DNA from: Brachionus koreanus
Taxonomy: Eukaryota; Rotifera; Eurotatoria; Ploima; Brachionidae
Assembly: GCA_016987375.1 (NCBI GenBank)
Contig: PJRA01000453.1
Location: forward strand, 983,517 to 1,047,516
DNA: 64,000 bases
Reading direction: 5' to 3'
Shown piece after piece: positions 12,426 through 22,831 of the stretch; the stretch's first letter is position 1, and each line of letters opens with the position of its first letter. The position numbers were made by a program, and so were the translations under genes. Under the pieces are notes generated by a model that saw only the letters and a program-made list of their open reading frames with translations, did not search any database and had not been told where the DNA came from.

Positions 12426-12686
12426 TTATTTTTTTCCAATATAATTCATCTTGAACTTTGACATAAAATACTTTTCAAAATTCGAATATTTATTCAAAAT
12501 TTCGGACTTTATTTGAGATTTTGTTCCGTTGATTCTTTCTCTCTTTAGTTCGACTTCTAATTTCTTTATTTTGACATACTCGTTTATTAATATTGGAAAA
12601 ACTATCTGAAATATGGAATCGTGGCCGATAATTTGATTCATTGCTAGTAAAAAAATAAAAGCAAATTTTAATTCTCTAAAATTCAT
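12426..12686 (-). CDS. Small predicted secreted protein, 86 aa
   Basis: The frame begins MNFRELKFAFIFLLAMNQIIG, a basic n-region plus hydrophobic core with a plausible signal-peptidase site near residue 21. A charged, Lys-rich helical region follows (VKIKKLEVELKRERI, then SQIKSEILNKY). A strong acceptor (TTTATTTAG) lies 3 nt before the ATG, which argues for a real spliced mRNA, by cis- or trans-splicing. An AATAAA-like signal lies downstream on the minus strand. There are no cysteines in the mature part, so it is not a typical cysteine-rich peptide. It is unrecognised. An alternative is the first exon of something longer, but the frame closes with a stop. Confidence 0.5.
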   Translation of the reverse strand: MNFRELKFAFIFLLAMNQIIGHDSIFQIVFPILINEYVKIKKLEVELKRERINGTKSQIKSEILNKYSNFEKYFMSKFKMNYIGKK

Positions 12687-12689
12687 TTT

Positions 12690-14342
12690 CTAAATAAATA
12701 AATAACAATTAAGGTCATTTTTTTCCCAGACATTTCCACTACTGACATAGTGTGCATATTTTTATTGAATAAGAATAATTGAAAATTATATTCAGTGAAG
12801 ATTACAAAAATTCAAACCAATTTTTGTTTTACACGGAGCAAGTATTTTTATTTTTTATTTTTTTTTAATTGAAAAAAACAAAAGAATATATAGAGCTCGT
12901 TAAATTTCAAAATAGAATTTTATTTAAAAAATAATTGATCACTTTTTAATTCAAATCATTTTTTATATTACATCCTTTTTATATAAATTTTGAATTTTGA
13001 AACTAATTATCTTTGTTTTAAATTTTTATTACTTATATCAATTTTATATGGTACCATAGACCGCCGTACCATACAAGCCTTGTTTGAAAGATATTACTTA
13101 TATCAATTTTAAGTCGTACCATAGACCACCGTACCATACGAGCCTGGTTTGAAAAATTAATATTTTTCTTTTAAAAATTTAAATTGTTTTGACAAATATT
13201 TTTTTAAGAAATCTATTCGTAGCTTTGTTATGTAAAAAATGACGTATTTTTTTTTATTTAAAGATTTAAAATGATTGTTCAAATTCGAAAAATTTTTAAT
13301 TGAATTTATCATTATTTATAAAAATAAAATTATCTTATATTTCATTTTGTTTTAAAATATTTTACTAAAATTTCTTTCTAATTACTTGAAGCATATTTTT
13401 TGTGATGCATAATTGAAATAAATAAAACAATTTACTTATTTTTTACTAATTCTGGTGGTAGTAAAAAATTTTGAGCCAAATTTGACTGTGATCATAGAAA
13501 TTCTTATTTTAGAATTAAAATTTAGAAGCCTTAGAACTGTTTTTTGACGCCTTGTTTTCTAGCTTTGAAAGAATTGACTAATCTAAGGAAATTTTATATG
13601 CAATAACCATGTATTATAGAATTTTTTCAGTAAAAAGTTTAAAAAATTTTTTGTCCTCATCCTAGTAAGTATGTCCAAAATTTCAAATCTAAAATAAAGA
13701 TAGATCAGTTCCAGACTTGTTAGCAAAAGTCAAAGTCAGAGTGAAACCACGGACTTGGAAAAAAAATTGATCTAAATTTAGTTAGTCATTGACCTGACTT
13801 GAAATGACTCATTTTTTCTATGGATACAATAAATAATGGCAAAAAAATATCCGAATTCTTTTTAAATTATTTTAGAAATTAATATCAATTATTTTTAGGC
13901 AAAGAGGAAGCAATTTTTATAACAATTTAATCTAAAATTTGAAAAAAAAAATTTTAAAAAAATTAAGTCACTTAAGTCAAATGACTTACCTTTATAGAAA
14001 AAAAAAATTTAATTAAGAGATTGATCTAAATGATAGTATTACTAAATAATAGTAATAGTATTACTTAATAATGACTTAAATTTTTGACTCATGATTAAGT
14101 CTGGTCTCGGTCTTACTTTTTTTAATTTTTTGATAAATTTCAAAAAAAACGAATTCAATTTAATTGAAACCTTAATCTTTGAAATTAACTTAACATTTTT
14201 GGCACTTAATTTTCTAAAACAAAATGTTACTCATATATGTAGATTTTATTGTCAATATTTAGGAATATTTTCCATATTTTTAATAATCATAAGCATCAGC
14301 CTGTATTTTAGTCCCATTTAGTCATTTTACCTTGATGCAAAA
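12690..14342. other. Intergenic spacer with 65-bp tandem repeat
   Basis: AT-rich spacer between two divergently oriented genes. It contains the tandem repeat at 13029-13158 and a TTTTAG acceptor about 33 nt before the phosphatase start codon. The frame at 14091-14321 looks like translated AT-rich spacer and is not called. Confidence 0.45.
13029..13158. repeat. Two-copy 65-bp tandem repeat
   Basis: Copies at 13029-13093 and 13094-13158 share TTACTTATATCAATTTTA, then GTACCATAGACC, then CCGTACCATAC, then AGCC and GGTTTGAAA-like ends. Only a handful of positions differ. Each copy also holds a GTACCATA motif twice. The GC content is higher than the surroundings. Function is unknown. Confidence 0.85.
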
Positions 14343-16580
14343 ATGGAAAAAACGCTCATAAAACAGGAGCTATCGCTTTTTGAAGAAGAATACATAAATT
14401 ATAAAAATTTGCGCATCTTTTGCGGTACATTTAATGTAAATGGTCGCATGCCAGACGAAAGTCTTTCACCATGGATTAAGCTAAACTCCAAAGATATCGA
14501 TATATATGCCATCGGTTTCCAAGAACTAGTCGACTTAAACACTACCAATTTATTAATTAAAAATGACACTAATGAACAGCTTTGGAGCGCTTATGTCGAA
14601 ACAGAACTAATCGATCCGAAGACTAAAAAGCCTAAATACTATCTGCTGACCAAAAGCAGAATGTTTGGCCTTTTTCTTTTGATTTATGTCAGTGAGAAGT
14701 TAGTTGAAACGAATGCCATTACCGAATTGATGAAATCACAAGTAGCCACTGGAATCATGGATATGGTCGGAAACAAAGGCAGTCTCGGCATCAGCTTTAA
14801 GCTGTTTGAGTCTAGGATATGTTTTGTTTGCAGTCACTTTGCAGCAGATACAGATAAATTAGAAAAACGTAATTCAGATTACAGAGCAGCAATGCTAAAG
14901 CTAAATTTTCAACAAGACTCTGAAACTGGCTATTCGTTTAGACTAGATGACCATGATAGCATATTCTGGTTTGGTGATTTAAATTATCGCCTAGATAATT
15001 TATCTTTAACAAGAACATTTCGTCTAATAAATGATCAAAATTATGACCAATTGCTTCAATATGACCAGTTGAGTGTGGAAAAATGTCTGGGGAAAATATT
15101 TGAAAATTACAAAGAAGGACAGATTAATTTTCGTCCAACTTACAAGTACATTAGCAAAAGTGACTTGTACGAAAAGCAATCAATGGTCACCAATCTTGAC
15201 CAAGAGGACAATTTTGGAAAGGTCAAGCTTCCATCATGGACCGATCGAGTTCTGTATAAATCTCAAAAGTGTGTTCTTGTTCAATATTCATGCATTAATA
15301 CGATAACCATAAGTGACCATAAGCCAGTCTATGCTTTGTTCGATTTAGAGGTGAAAAAAATCGATCAAAAAAAATACATGAAACTGTATGAGGACATGCT
15401 TAAAGAGTCGGACAAGCGCATCAATGAGCTAATGCCGCATATAGGATTGGAAACATTTGAATATGACTTTGGCAAGTGCTATTTCTATGATGTAAAATGT
15501 TTGGAAATGGTTGTGCGCAATAAAGGCGCCTCTAGAAGCAATGTTGACATTTTGTTCTATGAGAACAAGTCTGACACAAAGACAAACAGTTCTGCTCCGT
15601 GGGTTAGCTTCATGCCGCAGCATAAAGAGCGTCTAGAGCCTGGCAAAGACTATAAAGTAGAAATACGCACTTGTTTTAGCCCTAAGCTGTTGCCTAAACT
15701 AATTGGTCAAAAAAGACTGGACGATTTTCTGATTGTTCGGTGTTTGAATGGCAACGACTCGTTTGCCACTGTTACATGTGAATATCAGCCGACCATAATC
15801 GGCGTTTCTCTAAAAGCTTTGACTAGCATTACAGAATCGTTTGAACAAGCTGATTTGGAACAATTTGAAAGACTGGAACTAAAAATTAAGCTAAATGAAG
15901 ACTTAGTTGATAGAAATTTCAAACAAAATTATGATCGCTTGCTAAACAACTATCAGTTGAACTCCGAATATTCGCTTGTTCCCATTAAATTGGACTTTTA
16001 TGACGCTGTTTTAGCCATGAGCACAGACGCAATCAAACAAGATGAATATTTTGAGAACAATTTGTCCGATGAGTACAAATTTTTATTAAATTATTTAATT
16101 AAGCAGTGTGATATGGAAAGAAGGTCGGACCAACAAGAGTCTAAACAGACCATAGAAGAACTTAAAAATTTGGCACTAATTAATTTGTCTAAAAGAAATT
16201 TTAAAGAATTTGAAAATTTTAATTTTGATTTAGAACTGTTGGCTGAATTAGTCTACGATTTGCTCTACTCGCTGCCATGTTCGCTTATTCCACGTCGCTA
16301 CCTCGACTATTGCAGTTTTTTGGCATCGAATAAAATTGACCTCAAGAACATATGTCTTCTTGACTACATACCCAAAGCTCACAAGCAATTGTTTTTGCTT
16401 TTAGTTAAATTTCTAAGAATTTATTTAAAAAATTTGAGTTTGAATGAATCAAACTATTCGAGTATGATAGCCGAAGCCATCTTTCAAATTGACAAAGCAA
16501 ATGATTTTAAAGTTTATCTTAGTTCTAATGCTTTTAATTTTATTAAAATATTCATTGACAATGAAAATAATTTTGTATGA
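14343..16580 (+). CDS. INPP5B: Type II inositol polyphosphate 5-phosphatase, OCRL/INPP5B-like
   Basis: 745 aa in a single exon. The catalytic domain spans about residues 22-340: FCGTFNVNGRMPDE, IGFQELVDL, MDMVGNKGSLGISF, CSHFAADTDKLEKRN, FWFGDLNYRLDN (about 208), PTYKY, PSWTDRVLYKS (about 299) and SDHKPVYALF (about 323). An ASH-like beta domain follows (about 350-490), then a RhoGAP-like helical domain (about 520-740: ELVYDLLYSLPCSLIPRRYLDYC). The family hydrolyses the 5-phosphate of PI(4,5)P2 on endosome/Golgi membranes. There is no N-terminal PH domain, so the start may be internal, although the ATG fits the family's 5-phosphatase linker (LFEEEYINYKNLRIF). OCRL and INPP5B cannot be separated from this sequence. 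An acceptor-like TTTTAG lies about 33 nt upstream. Confidence 0.94.
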   Translation: MEKTLIKQELSLFEEEYINYKNLRIFCGTFNVNGRMPDESLSPWIKLNSKDIDIYAIGFQELVDLNTTNLLIKNDTNEQLWSAYVETELIDPKTKKPKYYLLTKSRMFGLFLLIYVSEKLVETNAITELMKSQVATGIMDMVGNKGSLGISFKLFESRICFVCSHFAADTDKLEKRNSDYRAAMLKLNFQQDSETGYSFRLDDHDSIFWFGDLNYRLDNLSLTRTFRLINDQNYDQLLQYDQLSVEKCLGKIFENYKEGQINFRPTYKYISKSDLYEKQSMVTNLDQEDNFGKVKLPSWTDRVLYKSQKCVLVQYSCINTITISDHKPVYALFDLEVKKIDQKKYMKLYEDMLKESDKRINELMPHIGLETFEYDFGKCYFYDVKCLEMVVRNKGASRSNVDILFYENKSDTKTNSSAPWVSFMPQHKERLEPGKDYKVEIRTCFSPKLLPKLIGQKRLDDFLIVRCLNGNDSFATVTCEYQPTIIGVSLKALTSITESFEQADLEQFERLELKIKLNEDLVDRNFKQNYDRLLNNYQLNSEYSLVPIKLDFYDAVLAMSTDAIKQDEYFENNLSDEYKFLLNYLIKQCDMERRSDQQESKQTIEELKNLALINLSKRNFKEFENFNFDLELLAELVYDLLYSLPCSLIPRRYLDYCSFLASNKIDLKNICLLDYIPKAHKQLFLLLVKFLRIYLKNLSLNESNYSSMIAEAIFQIDKANDFKVYLSSNAFNFIKIFIDNENNFV

Positions 16581-17433
16581 AAATTTTAAATTGCGTTTTT
16601 TTTTCATATTTTTTTGCTATTTGATCATTTTAATCAATATATTTCTTAAATTTCCTCAGACAATTTTAAGAATTTTTTTTTACTCCTACTTCGAAAGAAA
16701 AAAATTTATTTAAAAAATATTAAATAAGTATATTAATAGCATTTATAGATGTTTAAAATTGACGAATAAAATAATTTACAACAATTTAAAAGCTAAAAGA
16801 AGATAATAAATCTCTATATATTTTTTTGTTAAAAGAAAAAAAGCAAAATGATGATAATTTCAGAAATTACATATCGTAATTATGATCTTTAAGTGTCAAG
16901 ATGACCGCTTTTGGTTTCTAAAGTCTCAGACTTTCAAAAACTTTAAAAACAAAGTCTTTTTAAATACTTTAAATTCAATTTACACAATTTTATACCTTTT
17001 TGATATGAAAAAAAAATGAAATAATCTATAAATTTAAAATTAACATCTATTTTTTCGAATTTGTTTCTATTTTCTAATTTAAAAGCTACAATTAAGCTTA
17101 GTTCAAGAATTAGAAAATATCTCAACTTTTAAAGTCCTTTTTCAATGAAGGCAATGTAAAAAAAATTTAAAAGAAAAATGTAATGAATAAGTTTAAGTGT
17201 TATCCACAAAGAAAAACATTATAGAAAAAATTAAAATAATTTTTCTAGTTTAATTTTCATGTTTTTTTTTTCATTTTTTTTAAATTATTCTCGAACGATT
17301 CTCGACCGAGGAGCCTAGGAGAACATTTCAGCAACAATGGAGGCTTTAGCTATCCATATTGTTTTCTATGTTAACTTTTCTTTCAGTATACCCATTTTCA
17401 TCTCAGTTTAGCAGCAAACACAGAACTATATCA

Positions 17434-17628
17434 CTAGAAAGCCCGGCAGATTATTAAAAAAATTTCAAATCTAGTTATGAGACAAATTAGATATTTTTTC
17501 TGAAAATTAATTAAAAACAAAATGATTAAAACCAAAAAAAATAGTAAAATTATATTTCTATCAAAAATATTTAAGTTTAAGTTTTTTAAAAAGGGGTCTA
17601 AAAAAATACTCGAATTTTCTAATGTTAA
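17434..17628 (+). repeat. Dispersed repeat, copy 1
   Basis: Begins CTAGAAAGCCCGGCAGATTA and runs to about TTTTCTAATGTTAAT. It matches 62679-62890 in the same orientation, with shared blocks CTAGAAAGCCCG.CAGATTATTA, TATTTTTTCTGAAAATTAA, AATATTTAAGTT and AAAAAGGGGTCT. This is too long and too ordered to be AT-rich chance. It is probably an old interspersed element, family unknown. Confidence 0.8.
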
Positions 17629-18608
17629 TAACATACTAAAATCTGTTAAAATATCTATAGTTAAAACAAAAATTGAAAAAAATTTTAAATATTTTTTAAA
17701 CAAAATGCAACAGAATGTCTTAGATCAAAAAATGATATTTAAACTAATCGAACATATCTGTAAAGTAGTAAATCTGTAAGTTCCAAATCTTTATCAGAAA
17801 TTTTGAGAGAAGAAAAAATTTAAAAAAAAAAAAGTTTTAAAAAATTTTTCTGAATATTATTCTTCAAAAATTGATTTATCTCCAGGTTCACTCGATGGGT
17901 TTTTAGAGTTGTTTCTCAAGAATTAAATCATACAAAAAAATAACATTGATGTTTAAGGACCTCCGGACCATTTGTAGATTGCAGTAACAAAGTATTAATT
18001 TTGAAAAAATAATTTGGAATATTGATTCCTAAACCGAAAATGAGTTAAAGGATAAAAATTTCAAAAAGTGGTCACTTAGTTTTTATTTATAGCTTACAAT
18101 TTCAGTTTTAAATGCAAGCGAACTTGCTTTTTCATAAAGTAAAAGGAAGTTATTTGAAAAAATGAAACGGTTATGGGTTATTTTAAAATGAATACTTTAC
18201 AAGGAAGAAAAATTAAGCTTGTGAAAAATTGATGATTCAGTTAGCAATTCAATCTCCTAACTTGAAATCTCATAAGAGGAATGCGAGATCCTCTTGTTTA
18301 ACTTAAATTTTATTTAACTGTATTTAAAACTTTTATTCTAAATGATGATTTATTTAACTAGATACAAATATTAAATCAAAATTTTGGCTTAAAATCTAGA
18401 ACTTTCAATACATTTTCATTAAAGAAGGTAATAAAAAAGATTTGACAAATTTTTTAGGCTAAACTAAACTAAAGAAAAACAAAAAACATTCTACTCAGCC
18501 TAATCTTTAATATTTACAATTATTAAAATTAAAGAGAAAAAACATTGCTCTTTTGTATATATACAAAAATATTCTTTTCATAAATAAAGAAACTAAGAGA
18601 AGCACTAT

Positions 18609-18705
18609 ACTAGGTTGGCACAAGAAACAAAAATTAAAAATTGACGAGTTCAATTTGAATTACAAAAACATAAAAGCAGCGATTTATGAATTTTTATTTT
18701 AAACA
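18609..18705 (+). mobile_element. Possible mariner 5' end remnant
   Basis: CTAGGTTGGCACAAGAAAC resembles mariner terminal inverted repeats (AGGTTGGCACAA...). About 50 bases further a frame reads NYKNIKAAIYEFLF before a stop, which resembles the mariner transposase N-terminus (HIRAALLYEF-type). The rest of the element is absent or unrecognisable. Tentative. Confidence 0.4.
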
Positions 18706-19135
18706 ATAAAATTTTTAATTAATTTATATCATTAAAATAAAAATTAATTTGGAAAATATAGTGTTCTTTTTAATTATTTTGGTTTTAATTTTCTAGCCAC
18801 CTACTTAAAACAGCGAATTAATTCTATTTTTTTTTTTAATTATTATTCGGAAATCAAATTTTTGTTAATAATTCAAGACTAAAAATATACTCAAAAATAA
18901 TTTGATTTAGAATTGAGTGTTAAAAAATTTAATTAATCTAGTGACAAGTCAAAAAGTTTGTAACAATCTTTTTTTTTTAATTCAAAAAGAAAAGAAAAAG
19001 ATGCAAAAATAAATTACTTTAAATTAGAATATGAATAAAGGAGATTCATTACTTGAATTTTCATTTTCACTTTGAAATAAAAAATTAAATTTAAAATTTT
19101 GTCAAAAAATTTTCTAGAATATTAAAAATTAGAGA

Positions 19136-19471
19136 ATGTCGTCTACCTCTCAAAAACATCAAGATTTTGTATCAGAGCCGATGGGAGAAAAAGAAGTAAC
19201 TGCTATAGCCGGAATCGGAGCTGTTCTAGGTGAACGTCTAAGTGATAAGGGATTTGATAAAGTAAACTTTAAGAAAACCAACTAAAATAGTCTTTATTTT
19301 ATTATTCCTTTCTTTCTAATTTAGGCATACGTTTTATTAGGACAATTTTTACTTTTAAAAAAAGACGAGGAGATGTTCAGAGAATGGCTGAAAGACACTT
19401 GTGGTGCCAATGCTCATCAATCTAATAATTGTTATACATGTTTAAAAGAATGGTGCAATTCGTATCTATAG
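19136..19471 (+). CDS. BANF1: Barrier-to-autointegration factor (BAF)
   Basis: Two exons, 19136-19261 and 19325-19471, joined DK|AY by a 63-nt GT-AG intron. The product is 90 aa (human 89). It follows human BAF closely throughout: [36 protein letters not shown] (the helix-hairpin-helix DNA-binding region), [20 protein letters not shown] and [20 protein letters not shown]. The dimer bridges dsDNA and binds LEM-domain and lamin proteins at the nuclear envelope, and acts in nuclear reassembly. Neither exon alone is long enough to stand out as an ORF. A TTTTCTAG acceptor ends 17 nt before the ATG. Downstream, an AT-rich 3' UTR follows. Identity is secure. Confidence 0.97.
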
Positions 19472-20700
19472 ACATCTAATGATAAAAAGGGAAAGAACAT
19501 TTTTTTTATTTTTATTTTTAATTTTGTATCTGATATCTTATTTTTTAAATAACAAAAAATTTAAATTTCTGAAATCGATATTTTCAGCTTTTAAAATAAA
19601 AATTAATTTTAAACCATAAATTACAAAGCTGTTTGTTTTAATCAAATTTATATAAGTCTATTAGAAAATCTTTTTATTTACTTTTGATTGTTTATTTAAA
19701 AAATGAATTTTGATTAGCACTGAATTAACACAGGTTCTAAAAAGTTTACTTTTGAACAATAAACTAATTTTTAGACAAATAAATAATGAGTAAAAAAAAT
19801 AGAATATCATATTCTATTTTTTTTAGCAATAGAAAATCAAATTTATAGTATAAATTTGATTTTCTATTGCTAAACTTTTTGAACTTATTTAAAATCAAAA
19901 AACTTAATAAAAAAATAAAAATAAAAAAATTTTACCCTTAAGAATTTTTTACTTTAATGCTTTTTTTTTTATTAAAAGCAGATTTTTCAGATTTAGATAA
20001 ATTTAAAATTAGGATCTAATCAAGTTAAAAATAAATCAATTGAGTTGATTAAATTTAATTTTAAATAAAAATATCAAGAAAAATAATTTAATTGATGACA
20101 TTGAAATAAAAATTAAATAATGGCTATAATTTTGATACAAATTACCACTTTGCTATAATCAAATTTTTTTTTATTTATAGAAGGTAAATTTAGAAAAAAA
20201 AATTTGAAAATTGTTGATCAGAATATCCAGAAAATTAAACAGATTATTTAGATTTTTAAATGAAAAGTTTTAAAACTTTGATAACTATGTCATAAAAATA
20301 AACTAACAGTGTTGATGTACAAGTTTTAGTTTAAATTGTGTAAAGTTGTATAACTAGGAATAATTGATGGCGGCAAACTCCATGTGAGATTCAAATTTCT
20401 GCCTATCACTTTTATTCAAAATGACAATTCATTAGCTATTTTTGTTTGTAAGCTAATATTTGTCAACAGCTCACTAAATTGTCAAATATTTACACAGTAT
20501 GAAAATTTGAATTTCAAAAAAGTGACAATTTAATCACCGAGTCCAGACAAACATTGCTTCATTAAGAGAAAAAATAAACGGATTTTTTTAAACTTAAAAA
20601 AATCAAAGAAAAAATAAATTTTTTTTTAAACATTTATTGAAAACTTTACATTATTCGGTATTGGAAATTAACAAATATTAATTATAATAAAAATAAAATA
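19472..20700. other. Intergenic spacer with perfect palindrome
   Basis: 3' flanks of BAF (+) and the Ser-rich gene (-), which are convergent. The only ordered structure is the palindrome at 19822-19874. A less AT-rich patch around 20340-20420 has no coding signal. Confidence 0.5.
19822..19874. repeat. Perfect 26-bp inverted repeat with 1-nt centre
   Basis: The left arm 19822-19847 (TTTAGCAATAGAAAATC...) is exactly complementary to 19849-19874 (...GATTTTCTATTGCTAAA), around a single G. It could extrude a cruciform or fold as an RNA hairpin. It lies in the BAF 3' region, about 350 nt after the stop. Confidence 0.9.
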
Positions 20701-21360
20701 TTAAAAAAATTCAGATGCCGACTTTGACAATGAAAAAATAGATGAATTTGTAAAAATGCTCTCAGATTTATTCTTTGTCTTGAAGTCAATTGACACATGG
20801 GTTGATGAACAAATTTGATCTTCTGCGAAAGAGAAATATCCAGATGCATTAGGAACTGATTCGTTTTTGCAATGATAACAATTCGTATTTTGTACTTGCT
20901 GCTTGAACAAACTTTTTCTTGATGATGTTATACGAGGATGGAAGGAAGTTATTTTAGTACTTTTTTTAACTAGACTTGTTCTTGAACTGCTTAGCAGTGG
21001 TCTACGTACAAAGGATTTTTTCAATGATTGACTAACTTTTTTTTGTCTATCCTCGAAAGGTTCGCATTCAAGCGAGCTAACACTTGAAACACTAGAATTT
21101 AGGTCTTCATCTTGAATAGATGAAAATGAAATATCGGAGTCAGAGTCATCCGAGTCAAAGTCAGAAAACACGTCAGTGTACTTGGGAATAGACTGATTGT
21201 TTGTAGTAAATGTAGATGAGACCAAGTTGCTTGTCTTGGATTTGTTTGAACGGAATAGCTTTCTTTTGAACTTTTGTTTGTATGACTTTTTGGCAGTTGG
21301 ATTGATAGTGGACAAGTCTAGTGAAACATTGGCTTGCATACAGTTAAATTTGTTCAACAT
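20701..21360 (-). CDS. Ser/Lys-rich protein of unknown function, 219 aa
   Basis: The start at 21360 lies 5 nt after an acceptor-like CTAGTAG. The N-terminal part is strongly basic (KKSYKQKFKRKLFRSNKSK). An acidic Ser/Asp stretch follows (DFDSDDSDSDISFSS, about residues 66-80, a likely CK2 target). Then come Ser/Arg tracts (RRPLLSSSRTSLVKKS, SSRKSLFKQQ) and one CYHC motif. There is no membrane segment or signal peptide. The composition is typical of an intrinsically disordered, phosphorylation-rich protein. The low stop density over 660 nt in AT-rich DNA and the use of GC-containing codons support real coding. No family is recognised. Confidence 0.65.
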   Translation of the reverse strand: MLNKFNCMQANVSLDLSTINPTAKKSYKQKFKRKLFRSNKSKTSNLVSSTFTTNNQSIPKYTDVFSDFDSDDSDSDISFSSIQDEDLNSSVSSVSSLECEPFEDRQKKVSQSLKKSFVRRPLLSSSRTSLVKKSTKITSFHPRITSSRKSLFKQQVQNTNCYHCKNESVPNASGYFSFAEDQICSSTHVSIDFKTKNKSESIFTNSSIFSLSKSASEFF

Positions 21361-21365
21361 TATTG

Positions 21366-22831
21366 TCTACTAGAATGAATCAAAATTCACTAAATTGATC
21401 AAGATTGATAATTGTGATTTTTCCTGTCCCAAAAATTAGACTATTTAAAGCCGGTCCTTGTAATTAGAATATTAATTATAGTGCAAAATTGATTAACAGC
21501 ACATCAGCAATTATCTAAATAGAAAAGAGAGAAAGATATGAATAAAAATCAGTGATTAGTAATCAATTAACGATCATGGTCTTCGAAAAGGGAATACATT
21601 AAACAATTGTGTTAAATTATGACTTTAAATCATTCTAATTGAACGTTTAAAAAAAAAGCATCAACATCATGAATTTATACCTTAGTTTGTACAATTTTTT
21701 TTTGTTTGTTTTAAAATTATTTTTTGCAGCGTTTTTTTTTCTTGAGCAATTAAAATAATAAAAACAAATTAGAGCGTGTTTAGTGAACGAAACATTCTCG
21801 TCCATATATCATGCTTTCAAAACACTTAATCTTAAATGTATATAAAAAAATTGATTTCTCATACAAATAACATTAATTTCTATCCTAATCCCCAATTAAT
21901 ATAAAATATAAATTTTGTATCATACTTTAACTTTGTATAATATTGGCTGTTGACTGCAACCAATAGTGAATGCACATGAAACTTAAAACCACTTGAATTA
22001 AATTTAGATAGACAAATTGGCCTTATCTCGCACCTAATTGATCATAACTAATCCTAATCTACGCTGATAAACGCTTTTATCCACTCCACTGCACCATCTA
22101 TTTCAACTTAGTCAAAAAAATTAAAAAAAAAATTAATATTTAACTAATTTTTTTCACTTAAGGAAATAAAAATTTGACGAGGCTTCTAAACATGACAAAG
22201 AAAAAATGATTAATTTTTTTTTGAAAATATATACCCCTAAAGAGATTGAGATACCGGGTTTGTGAGAATTGATAAATCCGATTTAAGAGGAAAAAAAAGA
22301 GAATTAATTTTTTTCCTTGAGAATTTATTGGTTTCAGTTGGATTCTTTAATTAATTTAACTGAGCCGCTTTTTTTTATTTAAATCCCAATTGATTTTAAT
22401 TTAATATATTAAAAAAATAGCAATTCTTATATAATGCCTCAAATGAACTCTAAAAGATAAATCAATACAATTTGCTAATTGTCAAAATCTTACCATTATG
22501 GTACTGAAATAATCTTAAAATTAAATCTTTCTATTAAACTTGCTAAAACAATTGCTCATAACTAATAAGGCCATAAATTTTCTATCTTATTTAGTCAATG
22601 TAAACATGTTTATACATATATATACTCTTAGCCTAAGATTATTATCAAGCAGTTAATAAAATAAATTATATAATCAATGTTTATACAAATGTCAGAATTA
22701 TTAAATAAAATAACACAGATTTGAACGCAACAGATAAAATTTAAAAAAATATATAAATAAATTTATTTAAGCCAATTTTTTTATTTTTGCTCAAAGATTT
22801 ATATCCTAGATTATGTAAGAATTGTTTATCT
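21366..22831. other. Intergenic spacer
   Basis: AT-rich DNA between two minus-strand genes. It should contain the promoter of the Ser-rich gene and the 3' UTR of CPPED1. No repeats or frames are supportable. Confidence 0.4.

Larger units (their letters stand above)
16581..19135. other. Intergenic spacer with repeat copy and mariner trace
   Basis: AT-rich sequence between two + genes. It contains one copy of a dispersed repeat (17434-17628) and a mariner terminal-repeat-like segment (18609-18705). Frames at 16943-17125, 17434-17703 and 17522-17779 are AT-rich, Lys/Phe/Ile-biased translations without family features and are not called. Confidence 0.45.

Noticed and set aside
17434..17779. Overlapping + and - frames of 85-89 aa
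   Set aside because: They lie within the dispersed repeat and are Lys/Phe/Ile-biased translations of AT-rich DNA. The second repeat copy does not preserve the frame.
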